Below are positions 1 through 7,974 of a stretch of DNA of 64,000 nucleotides, one piece after another. The stretch is from contig WNNJ02000010.1 of assembly GCA_012934845.2 (NCBI GenBank), positions 62,001 to 126,000 of the forward strand, read 5' to 3'. Source of the DNA: Pomphorhynchus laevis (lineage: Eukaryota > Acanthocephala > Palaeacanthocephala > Echinorhynchida > Pomphorhynchidae). Both the position numbers and the translations under genes were made by a program. Within the stretch, counting starts at the first letter, position 1. Each line of letters opens with the position of its first letter. The notes below the pieces were generated by a model. It ran no database searches, had not been told where the DNA came from, and saw only the letters and a program-made list of their open reading frames with translations.

Positions 1-762
1 TAATGGTAAAGGCGGAGAAGGAGGATGGGGACGAGTAAGAGTAAGAGTGACAAGGAAATGATCGGACAAACCAGGATCAGTAATTGACAAGGAGGTATAG
101 TCATTGAAGCAGTTAGGAACAGCAATGATGTCGAGAGCACCGCCGAGAATATGAGTTGGGCTTGTTGAAAGTAATTTATAGTTAAAATCAGAAAAAAGAT
201 TAGTTAAAGTGATAGAGTCAGAGTCAGACGGGCGATCAAGACGAATGTTAAAGTCACCGAGAACAAAAGAAGGAGTATAAGACAATGAACAGTGAGACAT
301 TAGATCTGCAAGGTCGTTAAAGAAGATACGTGATGGGGCAACTGAACCTGGACGGTATACAATCACAAGTTCCAGAGGGAAAGGCGTTGATAATCTGCAT
401 ATGAGTAATTCGAACGAAGTGTAACGGATGTTAACGTTGATTTTACGTAAAGACATTGGGTGACGAGCAATGGCAACAATACCGCCATGGTTAGACGCAG
501 TAGATGTATGAGATGTAATTTGACGAGCTGATTCAACTAGAGAACAACCAGAGCGACATAGACGACGAATAGCAAGATCGTCGGAGTCAGAGTGCCAGGA
601 TTCGGTAATGCAGAGAATATCGATAGATAATTGATCGAAGATATCGAGAAGCATATCAGCTTTATGAAGAATGGAGCGAGTATTGAATAGACTAAGACGA
701 AAAGTATGCTTAGGAGCGAGATCGACTAGCGAAGAAGACAAGGGGGAGAGATGGGACGCCAT
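1..762 (-). CDS. LINE ORF2, endonuclease part (truncated by window edge)
   Basis: ORF2 starts at the ATG at 762-760, inside the last 37 nt of ORF1 in another frame. The visible part is an apurinic/apyrimidinic-type endonuclease: SLFNTRSILHKAD near the start, then ITESWHSDSDD, NHGGIVAIARHP, VIVYRPGS, VLGDFNIRLDRP and LSDHFLVTL. The GDFN and SDH boxes are the conserved catalytic and substrate motifs of LINE endonucleases. This enzyme nicks target DNA to prime reverse transcription. RT lies beyond base 1. Confidence 0.8.
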   Translation of the reverse strand, partial: MASHLSPLSSSLVDLAPKHTFRLSLFNTRSILHKADMLLDIFDQLSIDILCITESWHSDSDDLAIRRLCRSGCSLVESARQITSHTSTASNHGGIVAIARHPMSLRKINVNIRYTSFELLICRLSTPFPLELVIVYRPGSVAPSRIFFNDLADLMSHCSLSYTPSFVLGDFNIRLDRPSDSDSITLTNLFSDFNYKLLSTSPTHILGGALDIIAVPNCFNDYTSLSITDPGLSDHFLVTLTLTRPHPPSPPLPL

Positions 763-2051
763 CGAATTTTTGGCCTTGTGTGAAGAACGTGAAAATTTCC
801 GTTGATTTTACGTATAGATAAGGATGACTCGCCGTTTGTTTCACGTCGATGTTTTTCAATGCGAGCTAAATTGAGCTGGGCAATATCAGAAGGGGAGCGG
901 TCAGGAAAGATACGGCAAGTAGATGAAGTGGTAAGAAGTTTAAAACGTTGGGAGAGTACCGAAGAGGCATGTGAACTATGTCGGAAAACGATTTTTAAGA
1001 GTGGAGGACTGAGATGATTGGATTTAGTGGATTTGTTTAAACGAATAAAGGATACAGGAGCGATATTATTGAAGAGTGATGGGTTATCATCAGGAAGAAT
1101 GGTTGCTAGGATAGACCTGAAAGCAGATACATCATCATCGAGGCGAGATTGTGGAGAAGCAGATTCGGAAAGCTTTAAGTTTGATATGATTATACAGCGA
1201 TCGCGCGAAGGAAAACGATTTCGTGGAAGTGGTGGACGGACAGAGCTGGTAGGAGTCGAGGTAGATGAGCAGATAGAAGTGGAAATGACAGGGGTGCTTG
1301 ATAAAGAATTAATATTGGTTGGAGCAAGTGTGACAGGAGCGGGGTGTTGAATCGGTTGATCAGAGATGTGACTGGATATGATTTTAAATGAAGGATGTAA
1401 CTTATTGGGAAGTGTTACGTGGGAGGTAGAGTAAGGAGAATTAAAATAGGTTGGGGCATGAGTGACAGGAATGGAGTGTTGAATCAGTTGATCGGAAATG
1501 TTACTGGAAATGATTTTGATGGAAGGGTGTAAATTATTGAGAGGTGATACAGGGGAGGTCGAGTAAGGAGTACGTGAGGAGAATAAAGAAGTTTGAGATT
1601 TATTTAGATTGGGGGAGGAATAGGAAAGAGGAGGTACGAGATGAAAAGCTTTACCGTTAGCATTGTTAGAATGAGAAAGATTAATGGAAGTTTGGTACGT
1701 AGTTGAACGAGGAGTGTGTGAGAGAGTAGGTTCAATAATGGGATTATATGATGCGAAGTCAGGTGTTGATGCGAGGGAAACATCTAAAACAGCATTGGTC
1801 TGAGTGGTCGTGTGTGATACAGGAGTAGATGAGCAGGATAACTGTAGTAGTCGTACTGATGTACAAAAACCGCAAGTGAAATGTTTACGTTTATACACCG
1901 AGTGGTCGGATATTTTAACACGAACAAGTGTCCATACATCGCAATCTTTGGAATCGCATCCAACTTCAAAGCTGGTATAACCATCATTGCATTCCGATGT
2001 GGAAGATTCTTGATCAGGAACAGGGATCTGAGATCGCGCTTTTTTAGGCAT
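726..2051 (-). CDS. LINE ORF1 protein: cysteine finger plus RRM-like C-terminus
   Basis: Uninterrupted 441-codon frame, the retrotransposon's nucleic-acid-binding protein. Residues about 25-66 form a finger with GCDSKDCDVW followed about 20 residues on by FTCGFC. The same pattern recurs in every ORF1 seen in this window. Residues about 75-290 are rich in Ser, Thr, Pro and Asn, probably disordered, and contain a 44-residue in-frame repeat. From about residue 300 to the end, hydrophobic and basic blocks (DDDVSAFRSIL, FIRLNKSTKSN, LLKIVFRHSSHASSVL, RIFPDRSPSDIAQLNLARIE) resemble the RRM and C-terminal domain of L1-type ORF1p. The stop at 726 lies 37 nt inside ORF2. It looks intact and could be functional. 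Confidence 0.85.
   Translation of the reverse strand: MPKKARSQIPVPDQESSTSECNDGYTSFEVGCDSKDCDVWTLVRVKISDHSVYKRKHFTCGFCTSVRLLQLSCSSTPVSHTTTQTNAVLDVSLASTPDFASYNPIIEPTLSHTPRSTTYQTSINLSHSNNANGKAFHLVPPLSYSSPNLNKSQTSLFSSRTPYSTSPVSPLNNLHPSIKIISSNISDQLIQHSIPVTHAPTYFNSPYSTSHVTLPNKLHPSFKIISSHISDQPIQHPAPVTLAPTNINSLSSTPVISTSICSSTSTPTSSVRPPLPRNRFPSRDRCIIISNLKLSESASPQSRLDDDVSAFRSILATILPDDNPSLFNNIAPVSFIRLNKSTKSNHLSPPLLKIVFRHSSHASSVLSQRFKLLTTSSTCRIFPDRSPSDIAQLNLARIEKHRRETNGESSLSIRKINGNFHVLHTRPKIRWRPISPPCLLR
1330..1593 (-). repeat. 132-bp in-frame repeat in LINE ORF1, two units
   Basis: Two units start at about 1330 and 1462 (GTGACAGGA...GTGTTGAATC), spaced 132 bp, i.e. 44 codons, so the frame is kept. The unit encodes a Pro/Ser/Thr/Ile-rich stretch (IISSNISDQ, IQHSIPVTHAPT). 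The sister copy has three units at 20812-21207. Confidence 0.8.
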
Positions 2052-2139
2052 GACCTTTTATCGATAGATTGAGCTCAATCCGCGAGCGTAGCGAGCGGAA
2101 CTGACAGGAATAATTGTATGTTTATAAGAAACCAAAATT

Positions 2140-2475
2140 TTTTTACTACCTTACAAATACTCGAGATGATCCCCTCGCATTTGATCCTTTGTGCTCTGTC
2201 TGTGAGATAATTATGTATCCACTTAACCATTCAAAGCGGCAATGTGATACTTAACTTACGAATTAATATATCGTAATCAATTTTATCATATGTTTGTGTA
2301 AGATCAAGTTGAATCATTCTCACAACCATTTTCCTGTCAATTGCGCATAGAACACTATTATATATCCTGATCAAGGCATTGGTAGTTGACTTGGCTGGTC
2401 TATATGCAAACTAATCATCATCAAGAAAATCTTGATAATGTGGCTTTTATAAAGTAAGTAAAAATCTCTCCATCA
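2140..2475 (-). mobile_element. LINE RT fragment, different family
   Basis: Minus-strand translation gives FAYRPAKSTTNALIRIYNSV, then MVVRMIQLDLTQTYDKIDYD and MVKWIHNYLTDRAQRIKCEG. These match the RT fingers and palm of non-LTR elements (FR..RST.., .DL..AYD.., W...YL..R). At least one in-frame stop is present and no YADD box remains. It is a dead scrap of about 110 codons, not closely similar to the other LINEs here. Confidence 0.6.
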
Positions 2476-2621
2476 ATCTAGCAAAGATAAAAATTAGGGA
2501 TATGGGCAGCGCAATCTACGTTAACGGCACCAGATCCTTTTGAAACTAATGGTTTTGTAAACGTTTGGAGCTAATGGTCATTTAGATCCTTTTGGACTAA
2601 CAAGTTAAAAAAGTTAATAAA

Positions 2622-2854
2622 AAATTTCTGCTGTCTTCCTTCCTGCTTTGTGGCGATGCTTGCACGAGTTTGTGAGAGCTAATTTCAAGGTATTTATACC
2701 CTGTGAAATTGACACGTGATTATGTGTGGGAATAAGCAGTGCTCTCAGTGCAAGATGGTAGAAGACAGATGATAGAATTATGTATCAATAATTGCATATC
2801 AAAATTATATTTCAATTTTTTCATGAGAATATAATAAATCAGTAGAAGTCTATG
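2622..2854. repeat. Inverted repeat, left arm
   Basis: Starts with AAATTTCTGCTGTCTTCC and runs to AGTAGAAGTCTATG. It is the near-perfect reverse complement of 4130-4361. It contains a TATA-like GGTATTTATACC palindrome (mid-arm) and the motif CACGTGATTATGTGTGGG. A promoter role is possible but unproven. Confidence 0.85.
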
Positions 2855-3460
2855 TATAACAGACGTTTCCTGATAAAGTCTAGGTAATTAGCATCTTGTA
2901 ATCACTAGGCTGTTCTTTTTAAGCGGAATTTAAACCAGACAAACCTATGAAGTATGCTGTACTTGCTATAGGACTGAAGGATAATATCTTAGAAAGAGTA
3001 TATCCCCGATTATTGCATGTCTGCAAGTAATCTAATGTGATAAACATTGCCAGAATGCTGTATCACTTAAAGAAAAAAATATACTCAAAAAACTAGAGAG
3101 CCTATTTCAGCCGTGTCTAGTGAGTATACTTAATCTTTGATATTCTGTAGTTTGATAAAATGATAAATACAACCACTGCCTAATGACCTATAGGGAGTAA
3201 ACAGCAAGGTTCAAATAAGACCCCTACCAGTCATAGTCAATAGTTGTATTTGGGACAGAGCTTTTCTCTGAGGGCGTACGCCTTTTCAAAGTTCAGGTTG
3301 ATCAGATGACCCTCGTCTCACTTGAGCGCCGTTTCCTCAGATAGTACTGCATCCCTTCCTTTTAAACTAGCAGAACCCAAAACTTAAAAACAAACCTCGC
3401 TTTCCCATGAGGTAGAAAAAAAAGAAAATGTAATTCTTTTTGTTTACTAACACAAATAAC

Positions 3461-3985
3461 TCATTTGCGCTTTTTCTTCGAGTTTTGCGGCTTGTTGTTT
3501 TGAGTCCTTACCGCCAAATTCATATCACGAGAATATGTATGCTGGGTGAAGGGAAGCTGAGGCCTGTTCAAATCAAGGCCTATTCGTCTGGCAAAGTCAG
3601 CAACCACCCCAGTCACACGAGGTAACTGAGGCGCTACTGCTTGCCATCCTTGCGTCACTGCCATAAAGATAGTGACGACACGACGGAAGAAAAGCTGGTA
3701 CCATTCTTTAGCCACATTGTACTCCAGCTCTTCTTCCGTCATAGCTTTCAGCATTCCAAGGTACGCGGCCAGTTCGTGGGTATCTCGCGGCTTGGCTCGT
3801 GTATTGTTCAAAGCAGCTTCTATTCGAACTATTAACTCCGCTGTATCCTCCTTAGTGAAGGCGTTTTCCATAATCGGAGTCATTGTTACGTCCGTCGTGT
3901 TCGTTGATTGAGTCTGTACTTTAAACTGCAAGTCGTGCACATTTCGTTCAAGTCGGGCAATTGCGTGCATCATCTGCTCCAGCAT
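3461..3985 (-). CDS. Small element-encoded protein, unknown (gag-like candidate)
   Basis: 174 codons. The N-terminus (MLEQMMHAIARLERNVHDLQ) has coiled-coil-like heptad spacing. The middle is acidic and helical (EDTAELIVRIEAALNN, MTEEELEYNVAKEWYQLFF). The C-terminus is basic and ends SKKKRK, which could bind nucleic acid or act as a nuclear localisation signal. The frame is open upstream of the chosen Met, so the true start may be earlier. It lies between the two inverted repeats, on the same strand as the RT frame. I do not recognise the family. A structural (gag-like) role is only a guess from size, position and basic tail. Confidence 0.45.
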   Translation of the reverse strand: MLEQMMHAIARLERNVHDLQFKVQTQSTNTTDVTMTPIMENAFTKEDTAELIVRIEAALNNTRAKPRDTHELAAYLGMLKAMTEEELEYNVAKEWYQLFFRRVVTIFMAVTQGWQAVAPQLPRVTGVVADFARRIGLDLNRPQLPFTQHTYSRDMNLAVRTQNNKPQNSKKKRK

Positions 3986-4086
3986 GTTCTGTTGTTGCTC
4001 AGGTAGTATGGTATCGGATGTCGCTTGTGCTCTGAAGACCGAAATATTAGATGATGATCGTTCCGTTGTGAATTAGGGGCGACTCA

Positions 4087-4361
4087 AAATTTCTGCTGTC
4101 TTCCTTCCTGCTTTGTGGCGATGCTTGCACATAGACTTCTACTGATTTATTATATTCTCATGAAAAAATTGAAATATAATTTTGATATGCAATTATTGAT
4201 ACATAATTCTATCATCTGTCTTCTACCATCTTGCACTGAGAGCACTGCTTATTCCCACACATAATCACGTGTCAATTTCACAGGGTATAAATACCTTGAA
4301 ATTAGCTCTCACAAACTCGTGCAAGCATCGCCACAAAGCAGGAAGGAAGACAGCAGATTTT
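4087..4361. repeat. Inverted repeat, right arm with extra 44-bp terminal copy
   Basis: 4130-4361 is the reverse complement of 2622-2854. The stretch 4087-4130 repeats the first 44 bp of the left arm in direct orientation, so the right arm is itself bounded by a 44-bp inverted pair (4087-4130 and 4318-4361). Such an arrangement resembles the circle-junction or internal complementary region of DIRS elements (inference). Confidence 0.8.
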
Positions 4362-4528
4362 TTTTTTGCTTTTTCTTGAAAAAATACTTCTGCCTTCGCT
4401 GTCAGACGAAGTGATATCGCGTGTGATTTCGAGTAGATATAATCGACACGGAAGACACGTAGCTATGTGGGAATTAGCTGTGATGTCAGAAGATGTAGAA
4501 ACAAGCAAAAAGGAGAGTGTCGCGGTAA

Positions 4529-6499
4529 CTACCAACTACTTGGAATGTCTGCTGGATTTTTATCCGTTGGCATCCATTTTATAGGAGTACCATGCAATTC
4601 CTGTAGGAAAAGATTCCCCATAGGAACCGTTTTCGCTCTCCCTTTGAGGACTGAATAATATACTCCTATGTTATCGGTATATATCTCTGCGTCTGGGTAT
4701 AGTTGATGACCACACCAGGCGGCTAGGAGCTCAGCCTCAAATATAGGAAGTTCATATGGTAATTCATATGTATGTACCTTCCCTTCTAAACCAACAATCC
4801 CAATTTGATTTTGGGTAGCATCCACGAAGATTTGTTCATGGCATGCTCTTTGTTGTTTAGGTAAAATCAGGGGCTCCTTATCAATGAGCCACTCCAGAAA
4901 CCAGGACTGCCATGGCTCATCCTGGTATAGGAGCTTGTGCGCAGTGGAAAAGAAAGATAGATAATAGTTTATCAGACCTCTCAAACGCATTCCTTGGCGA
5001 CTAGAGACTGGCGATTTCAAAATTCTCAAATACGCTACCGCCGCCCTAAAGCGTGATAATGCATCTGAGGTGATCTTGACGCCATCTGTCGACCAAGTTC
5101 CCCCTAAGAAAATTATTTTCTTACGAGGTCTAAGAATGCTCTTCTCTAGATTTAGAGACAGATTTCCACTTTTGCAGAGAGAAAGAAGCTTACGCACAGC
5201 TGTCTTAGAGTTATGCGATAGGATCATATCATCAATATGAGTCCATGCTTCTACCCCTTGTTTACGAGCGAAATGTGTGATGGCATTGCCAACCATTTGC
5301 GCCCAGAAGGGGCCCCAAGGTATTCCGAAAGGCACGACCTTATAATGATAGTAAATACCATTGTATTCAAAGGCCGTTTTTAGCCAATCAGAAGGGCATA
5401 AAGGAATTTGGTAGAACATTGATTTAAAATCAATTTTAACATACCAATCCTTACATACAATATGCTCTCTATCAAGGACCTGATATATGGACGGCAGATA
5501 GCAATCTGGGGTTTTACACCCATCCCATATCCGCCCATCATATATCAGCCTATAGGAATCTTTCTTGGGAATCAAGAAAACCCTAGAGCAGTATTGAGGT
5601 TTAGTCTTTTTTGGTAAAGGAGCTATTATACCCTTCTTGATGTGATATCGAATGGCTTTAGTAAGTGCAGGACTTACGTTAGAACGCCAACGACGCCAAC
5701 TCACCGGCATGGTTTCAATTCTTACTCCATTACGGAATATTGAACGTACATATCCTGGTGCCTGACTTTGTTCTAAAAGTCGAGGGATGTCAGCCACATC
5801 AGATACCTCAGGATGTCGTTGGTACGATGTAGATCGTATCCGAACAATCTCTCCTAACAACGATCCAAGATCAATGTCTTCCAATTCACGTTCAATGAAC
5901 ATGTCTTGGTGCGCCAGGACTATTGACGTTGGTTCTTGCTGACTGAGTATGTCTAGATACTCGTTAACAGTCAGGTTACCTTTCATCAATTGTATGAGAT
6001 TCTGTTGTAGAACTGCATACACGTCCTCTCCTGATATCTGATCTACAATTTCTCTAATTGGTGGCCTGAATAAATCAGGGATCACCGAGAAAATTGCATG
6101 CATCATCCCAGGGTCTCTACCTGTGGAGTGATGGATCAGATTCCTGACAGTTTCAGCAGGGAAATGAGCTATAGGGAGTTGACATCTATTTTGCTCAATA
6201 CCCCTACCGCTCTGCCGCTTGAAAGTTTCAAAAGCCCAGTCAAGAAGCAAATCTTGAGCTGCCCTTCGAGATTGCGTAGGGTACACGTTATGTACCCTAG
6301 GCTGATAAGCCCTATATAAAGCCTCTTCTTCCCAGTACTCGTAATCCAATTGGATCCTTTCTTGGGTGTCTATTACTAGGACATAGGCATAGGGCTCATC
6401 ATTGGCGTCCGGCAAAGTGAGCGCCGATTCAGCTAGATGATCATCTAGGCCTGAACCCGTCCCAAGCAATGTATCAATTGCCATTTGGAACTCTTGCAC
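4529..6499 (-). CDS. Reverse transcriptase-RNase H polyprotein of an unusual retroelement
   Basis: 656 codons in one open frame. Residues 1-250 are of unknown function (acidic, helical). RT spans about 255-500: SRVFLIPKKDSYRLIYDGR, YVKIDFKSMFYQIPL (first catalytic Asp), VVPFGIPWGPFWAQM, and HIDDMILS, the catalytic box in place of YxDD, then IIFLGGTWSTDG. RNase H follows (about 560-656) with IFVDAT, LPIFEAELLAAW, IYTDNIGVYYS and NPADIPSSW. The xDAT / PI..AELLAA / TDN / NPAD.PS series is close to that remembered for hepadnaviral RNase H and also occurs loosely in DIRS elements. There is no LINE endonuclease and no integrase. As a virus-like fossil it appears whole. Confidence 0.75.
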   Translation of the reverse strand: MQEFQMAIDTLLGTGSGLDDHLAESALTLPDANDEPYAYVLVIDTQERIQLDYEYWEEEALYRAYQPRVHNVYPTQSRRAAQDLLLDWAFETFKRQSGRGIEQNRCQLPIAHFPAETVRNLIHHSTGRDPGMMHAIFSVIPDLFRPPIREIVDQISGEDVYAVLQQNLIQLMKGNLTVNEYLDILSQQEPTSIVLAHQDMFIERELEDIDLGSLLGEIVRIRSTSYQRHPEVSDVADIPRLLEQSQAPGYVRSIFRNGVRIETMPVSWRRWRSNVSPALTKAIRYHIKKGIIAPLPKKTKPQYCSRVFLIPKKDSYRLIYDGRIWDGCKTPDCYLPSIYQVLDREHIVCKDWYVKIDFKSMFYQIPLCPSDWLKTAFEYNGIYYHYKVVPFGIPWGPFWAQMVGNAITHFARKQGVEAWTHIDDMILSHNSKTAVRKLLSLCKSGNLSLNLEKSILRPRKKIIFLGGTWSTDGVKITSDALSRFRAAVAYLRILKSPVSSRQGMRLRGLINYYLSFFSTAHKLLYQDEPWQSWFLEWLIDKEPLILPKQQRACHEQIFVDATQNQIGIVGLEGKVHTYELPYELPIFEAELLAAWCGHQLYPDAEIYTDNIGVYYSVLKGRAKTVPMGNLFLQELHGTPIKWMPTDKNPADIPSSW

Positions 6500-6642
6500 C
6501 GTATATGTGAGGGGGTTTTTTCACCTAAAAAAGTTTGAGAGATTAATATACACAGATTTTAGATAGTTTAACGATATTAGCTAAAATTGTCTTGATTGTT
6601 AAATACTTAAAATCTAAAGTAAATACAATAAATAACAAACAT

Positions 6643-6704
6643 TCCTGATCAATCCAGGATTACTTACAATCAATCCAGTTCCTGATCAATCCAGGATTAC
6701 TTAA
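6643..6704 (+). repeat. Leader repeat upstream of LINE ORF1
   Basis: CCTGATCAATCCAGGATTAC occurs at about 6645 and again at about 6683, separated by CAATCCAGT-type partial copies. It sits 50-110 bp before the ORF1 ATG. Its position matches tandem 5' units in other LINEs here, so it may be part of the internal promoter. Confidence 0.65.
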
Positions 6705-6756
6705 ACGGAACAATATAATAACATACAAGCGAATACCTCGTTGTCTCACGATTACA

Positions 6757-7974
6757 ATGACCAAAAAATATAAGAAGGGCAGAATCAATAACTCATTATC
6801 TGACGACTGTTACACTCAGTTAGAAGTAGGCTGCGATGCGCCAAACTGTGATGTGTGGAGCATTGTCAAAGTCAAGAGTAAAGATCAGGCGATATATCAC
6901 TTGCGATCATTCATGTGCGGCTTTTGCAGTGCTGTTATACGAAGGGCTACGAGGAGTGAGCAAAACAAACCTACCGATGATAATGATAATAACCAATGTA
7001 CCAATTCATGTACAGACACCACAAAACAAGCCGATCAACTAGAGATCTCCCCTCACGTCCAGAGTAAAACACAACATGATAATAGCCTTTCTGTGGCTTC
7101 AACGCCAACTCGAGTGTGGAAAAGGGGACATGAGAGGTCATATACGATTACTAAGATAGTTTCTGATGACGATTCGCACATCATTTCATCTACGCTAGAA
7201 AATTACTTGCCTCCTAAATCAGTAGTAAATGCCACAAGTTCCAACATTGAAGTTGAGCCTCAATGCCGGATGGGCGACAGTGTTTTACGGACTTCATTGA
7301 ATTCAAAGCATGCTCTTATAAATGTTGCACCATGTGATAAGCCAATTATCGACAACAATGACACCAGTGTCCAAGCAAATTCGTCGTCCAGCTTGTGCAC
7401 GTCTTCAGACAACAGATCCCCAACCCATATAGCATCGAACTTTTCCCCTACAGAAAATAGTGAAGTTCGACATGCGAAGTCGGTTGAGATAACTCGGCAT
7501 CATTATGACAGGTCATATAGCGTGTTATTCAGCGAACTTACTGAGTCCAATTCCGCAAACTCACAGGAACATATGGACCATGACGTGTCTATTTTGCGTA
7601 AGGTATTATCCCATCTATTGCATGAAGGTGATGAAGAGTTAGCATCGTCTATACACGTGAAGAAGCTATTTCGGCTTGGTAAAAGAACACAGGAGAAACC
7701 AAGACTGTTGAAGGTGATATTGTCCTCTAGTGATCATGTGCGCATGTTGTTATCACGTGGATATCGTCTTAGGGGGTTGCCATTTCGTATCCTTCGTGAT
7801 CTTTCGCCAGATGAGCGATTACAATTACGAAAAGCAAACATCGAATTGAGACACCGGCTTTCTCAAGGTGAGGCTAATATATGCATACGGGATTTTCGGG
7901 TTGTCAAGTGGCGTCCTGTCGTACGTTGGAAACAGTTGGCTCCTTTAACTGTCGGGACCCCTGTTTCCATGTAA
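6757..7974 (+). CDS. LINE ORF1 protein, finger plus RRM-like domain
   Basis: 405 codons, intact. Residues about 20-66 carry the finger: YTQLEVGCDAPNCDVW, then SFMCGFCSAV. Residues about 70-270 are low-complexity, polar and presumably disordered. Residues about 275-400 hold DHDVSILRKVLSHLL, EGDEELASSIHVKKLFRLGK, PRLLKVILSS, VRMLLSRGYRL, FRILRDLSPDERLQLRKANI and CIRDFRVVKWRP. This order (RLGK, a beta strand, an alpha helix, DLSP.ER..) parallels the RRM and C-terminal domain of L1 ORF1p, which coats element RNA and acts as a nucleic-acid chaperone. Domain identity is inferred from pattern only. The start ATG follows the leader repeats, and the stop lies inside ORF2. Confidence 0.85.
   Translation: MTKKYKKGRINNSLSDDCYTQLEVGCDAPNCDVWSIVKVKSKDQAIYHLRSFMCGFCSAVIRRATRSEQNKPTDDNDNNQCTNSCTDTTKQADQLEISPHVQSKTQHDNSLSVASTPTRVWKRGHERSYTITKIVSDDDSHIISSTLENYLPPKSVVNATSSNIEVEPQCRMGDSVLRTSLNSKHALINVAPCDKPIIDNNDTSVQANSSSSLCTSSDNRSPTHIASNFSPTENSEVRHAKSVEITRHHYDRSYSVLFSELTESNSANSQEHMDHDVSILRKVLSHLLHEGDEELASSIHVKKLFRLGKRTQEKPRLLKVILSSSDHVRMLLSRGYRLRGLPFRILRDLSPDERLQLRKANIELRHRLSQGEANICIRDFRVVKWRPVVRWKQLAPLTVGTPVSM

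Larger units (their letters stand above)
1..2115 (-). mobile_element. LINE copy A1 (CR1/Jockey-like), 5' half
   Basis: This is the 5' part of a non-LTR retrotransposon read right to left. It holds a short 5' leader (about 2052-2115), a complete ORF1 and the endonuclease start of ORF2, and it is cut by the window edge. The leader has one unit of the GAACTGACAGGAATAAT motif that is tandemly amplified in the sister copy at 17268-21895. The two copies are nearly identical in ORF1 from about 800 to 1350 (compare 20300-20840). Family assignment rests on the apurinic-type endonuclease, the related RT in the sister copy and the lack of LTRs. The exact clade (CR1 or Jockey) is inferred. Confidence 0.85.
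2622..6520 (-). mobile_element. Retroelement with inverted repeats and DIRS/hepadnavirus-like RT (fossil)
   Basis: A composite read right to left: RT-RNase H frame (6499-4529), inverted repeat (4361-4087), small ORF with coiled-coil-like start (3985-3461), inverted repeat (2854-2622). The two long repeats are near-identical reverse complements about 230 bp long, not direct LTRs, which recalls the inverted terminal repeats plus internal complementary region of DIRS-type elements. I found no tyrosine recombinase, integrase or protease. The outer border near 6520 is set only by the end of coding sequence. The RT frame looks whole. Whether both halves belong to one element is inferred from strand and adjacency. 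The near-identity of the repeats suggests a young insertion. Confidence 0.55.

Noticed and set aside
802-1350. Plus-strand frames of 71 and 110 codons, repeated identically at 20500-20832
   Set aside because: They are antisense shadows of LINE ORF1; their conservation follows from near identity of the two copies.
2622-6520. Tyrosine recombinase expected for a DIRS element
   Set aside because: I looked for a recombinase-like frame on both strands here and found none, so a firm DIRS label is not given.
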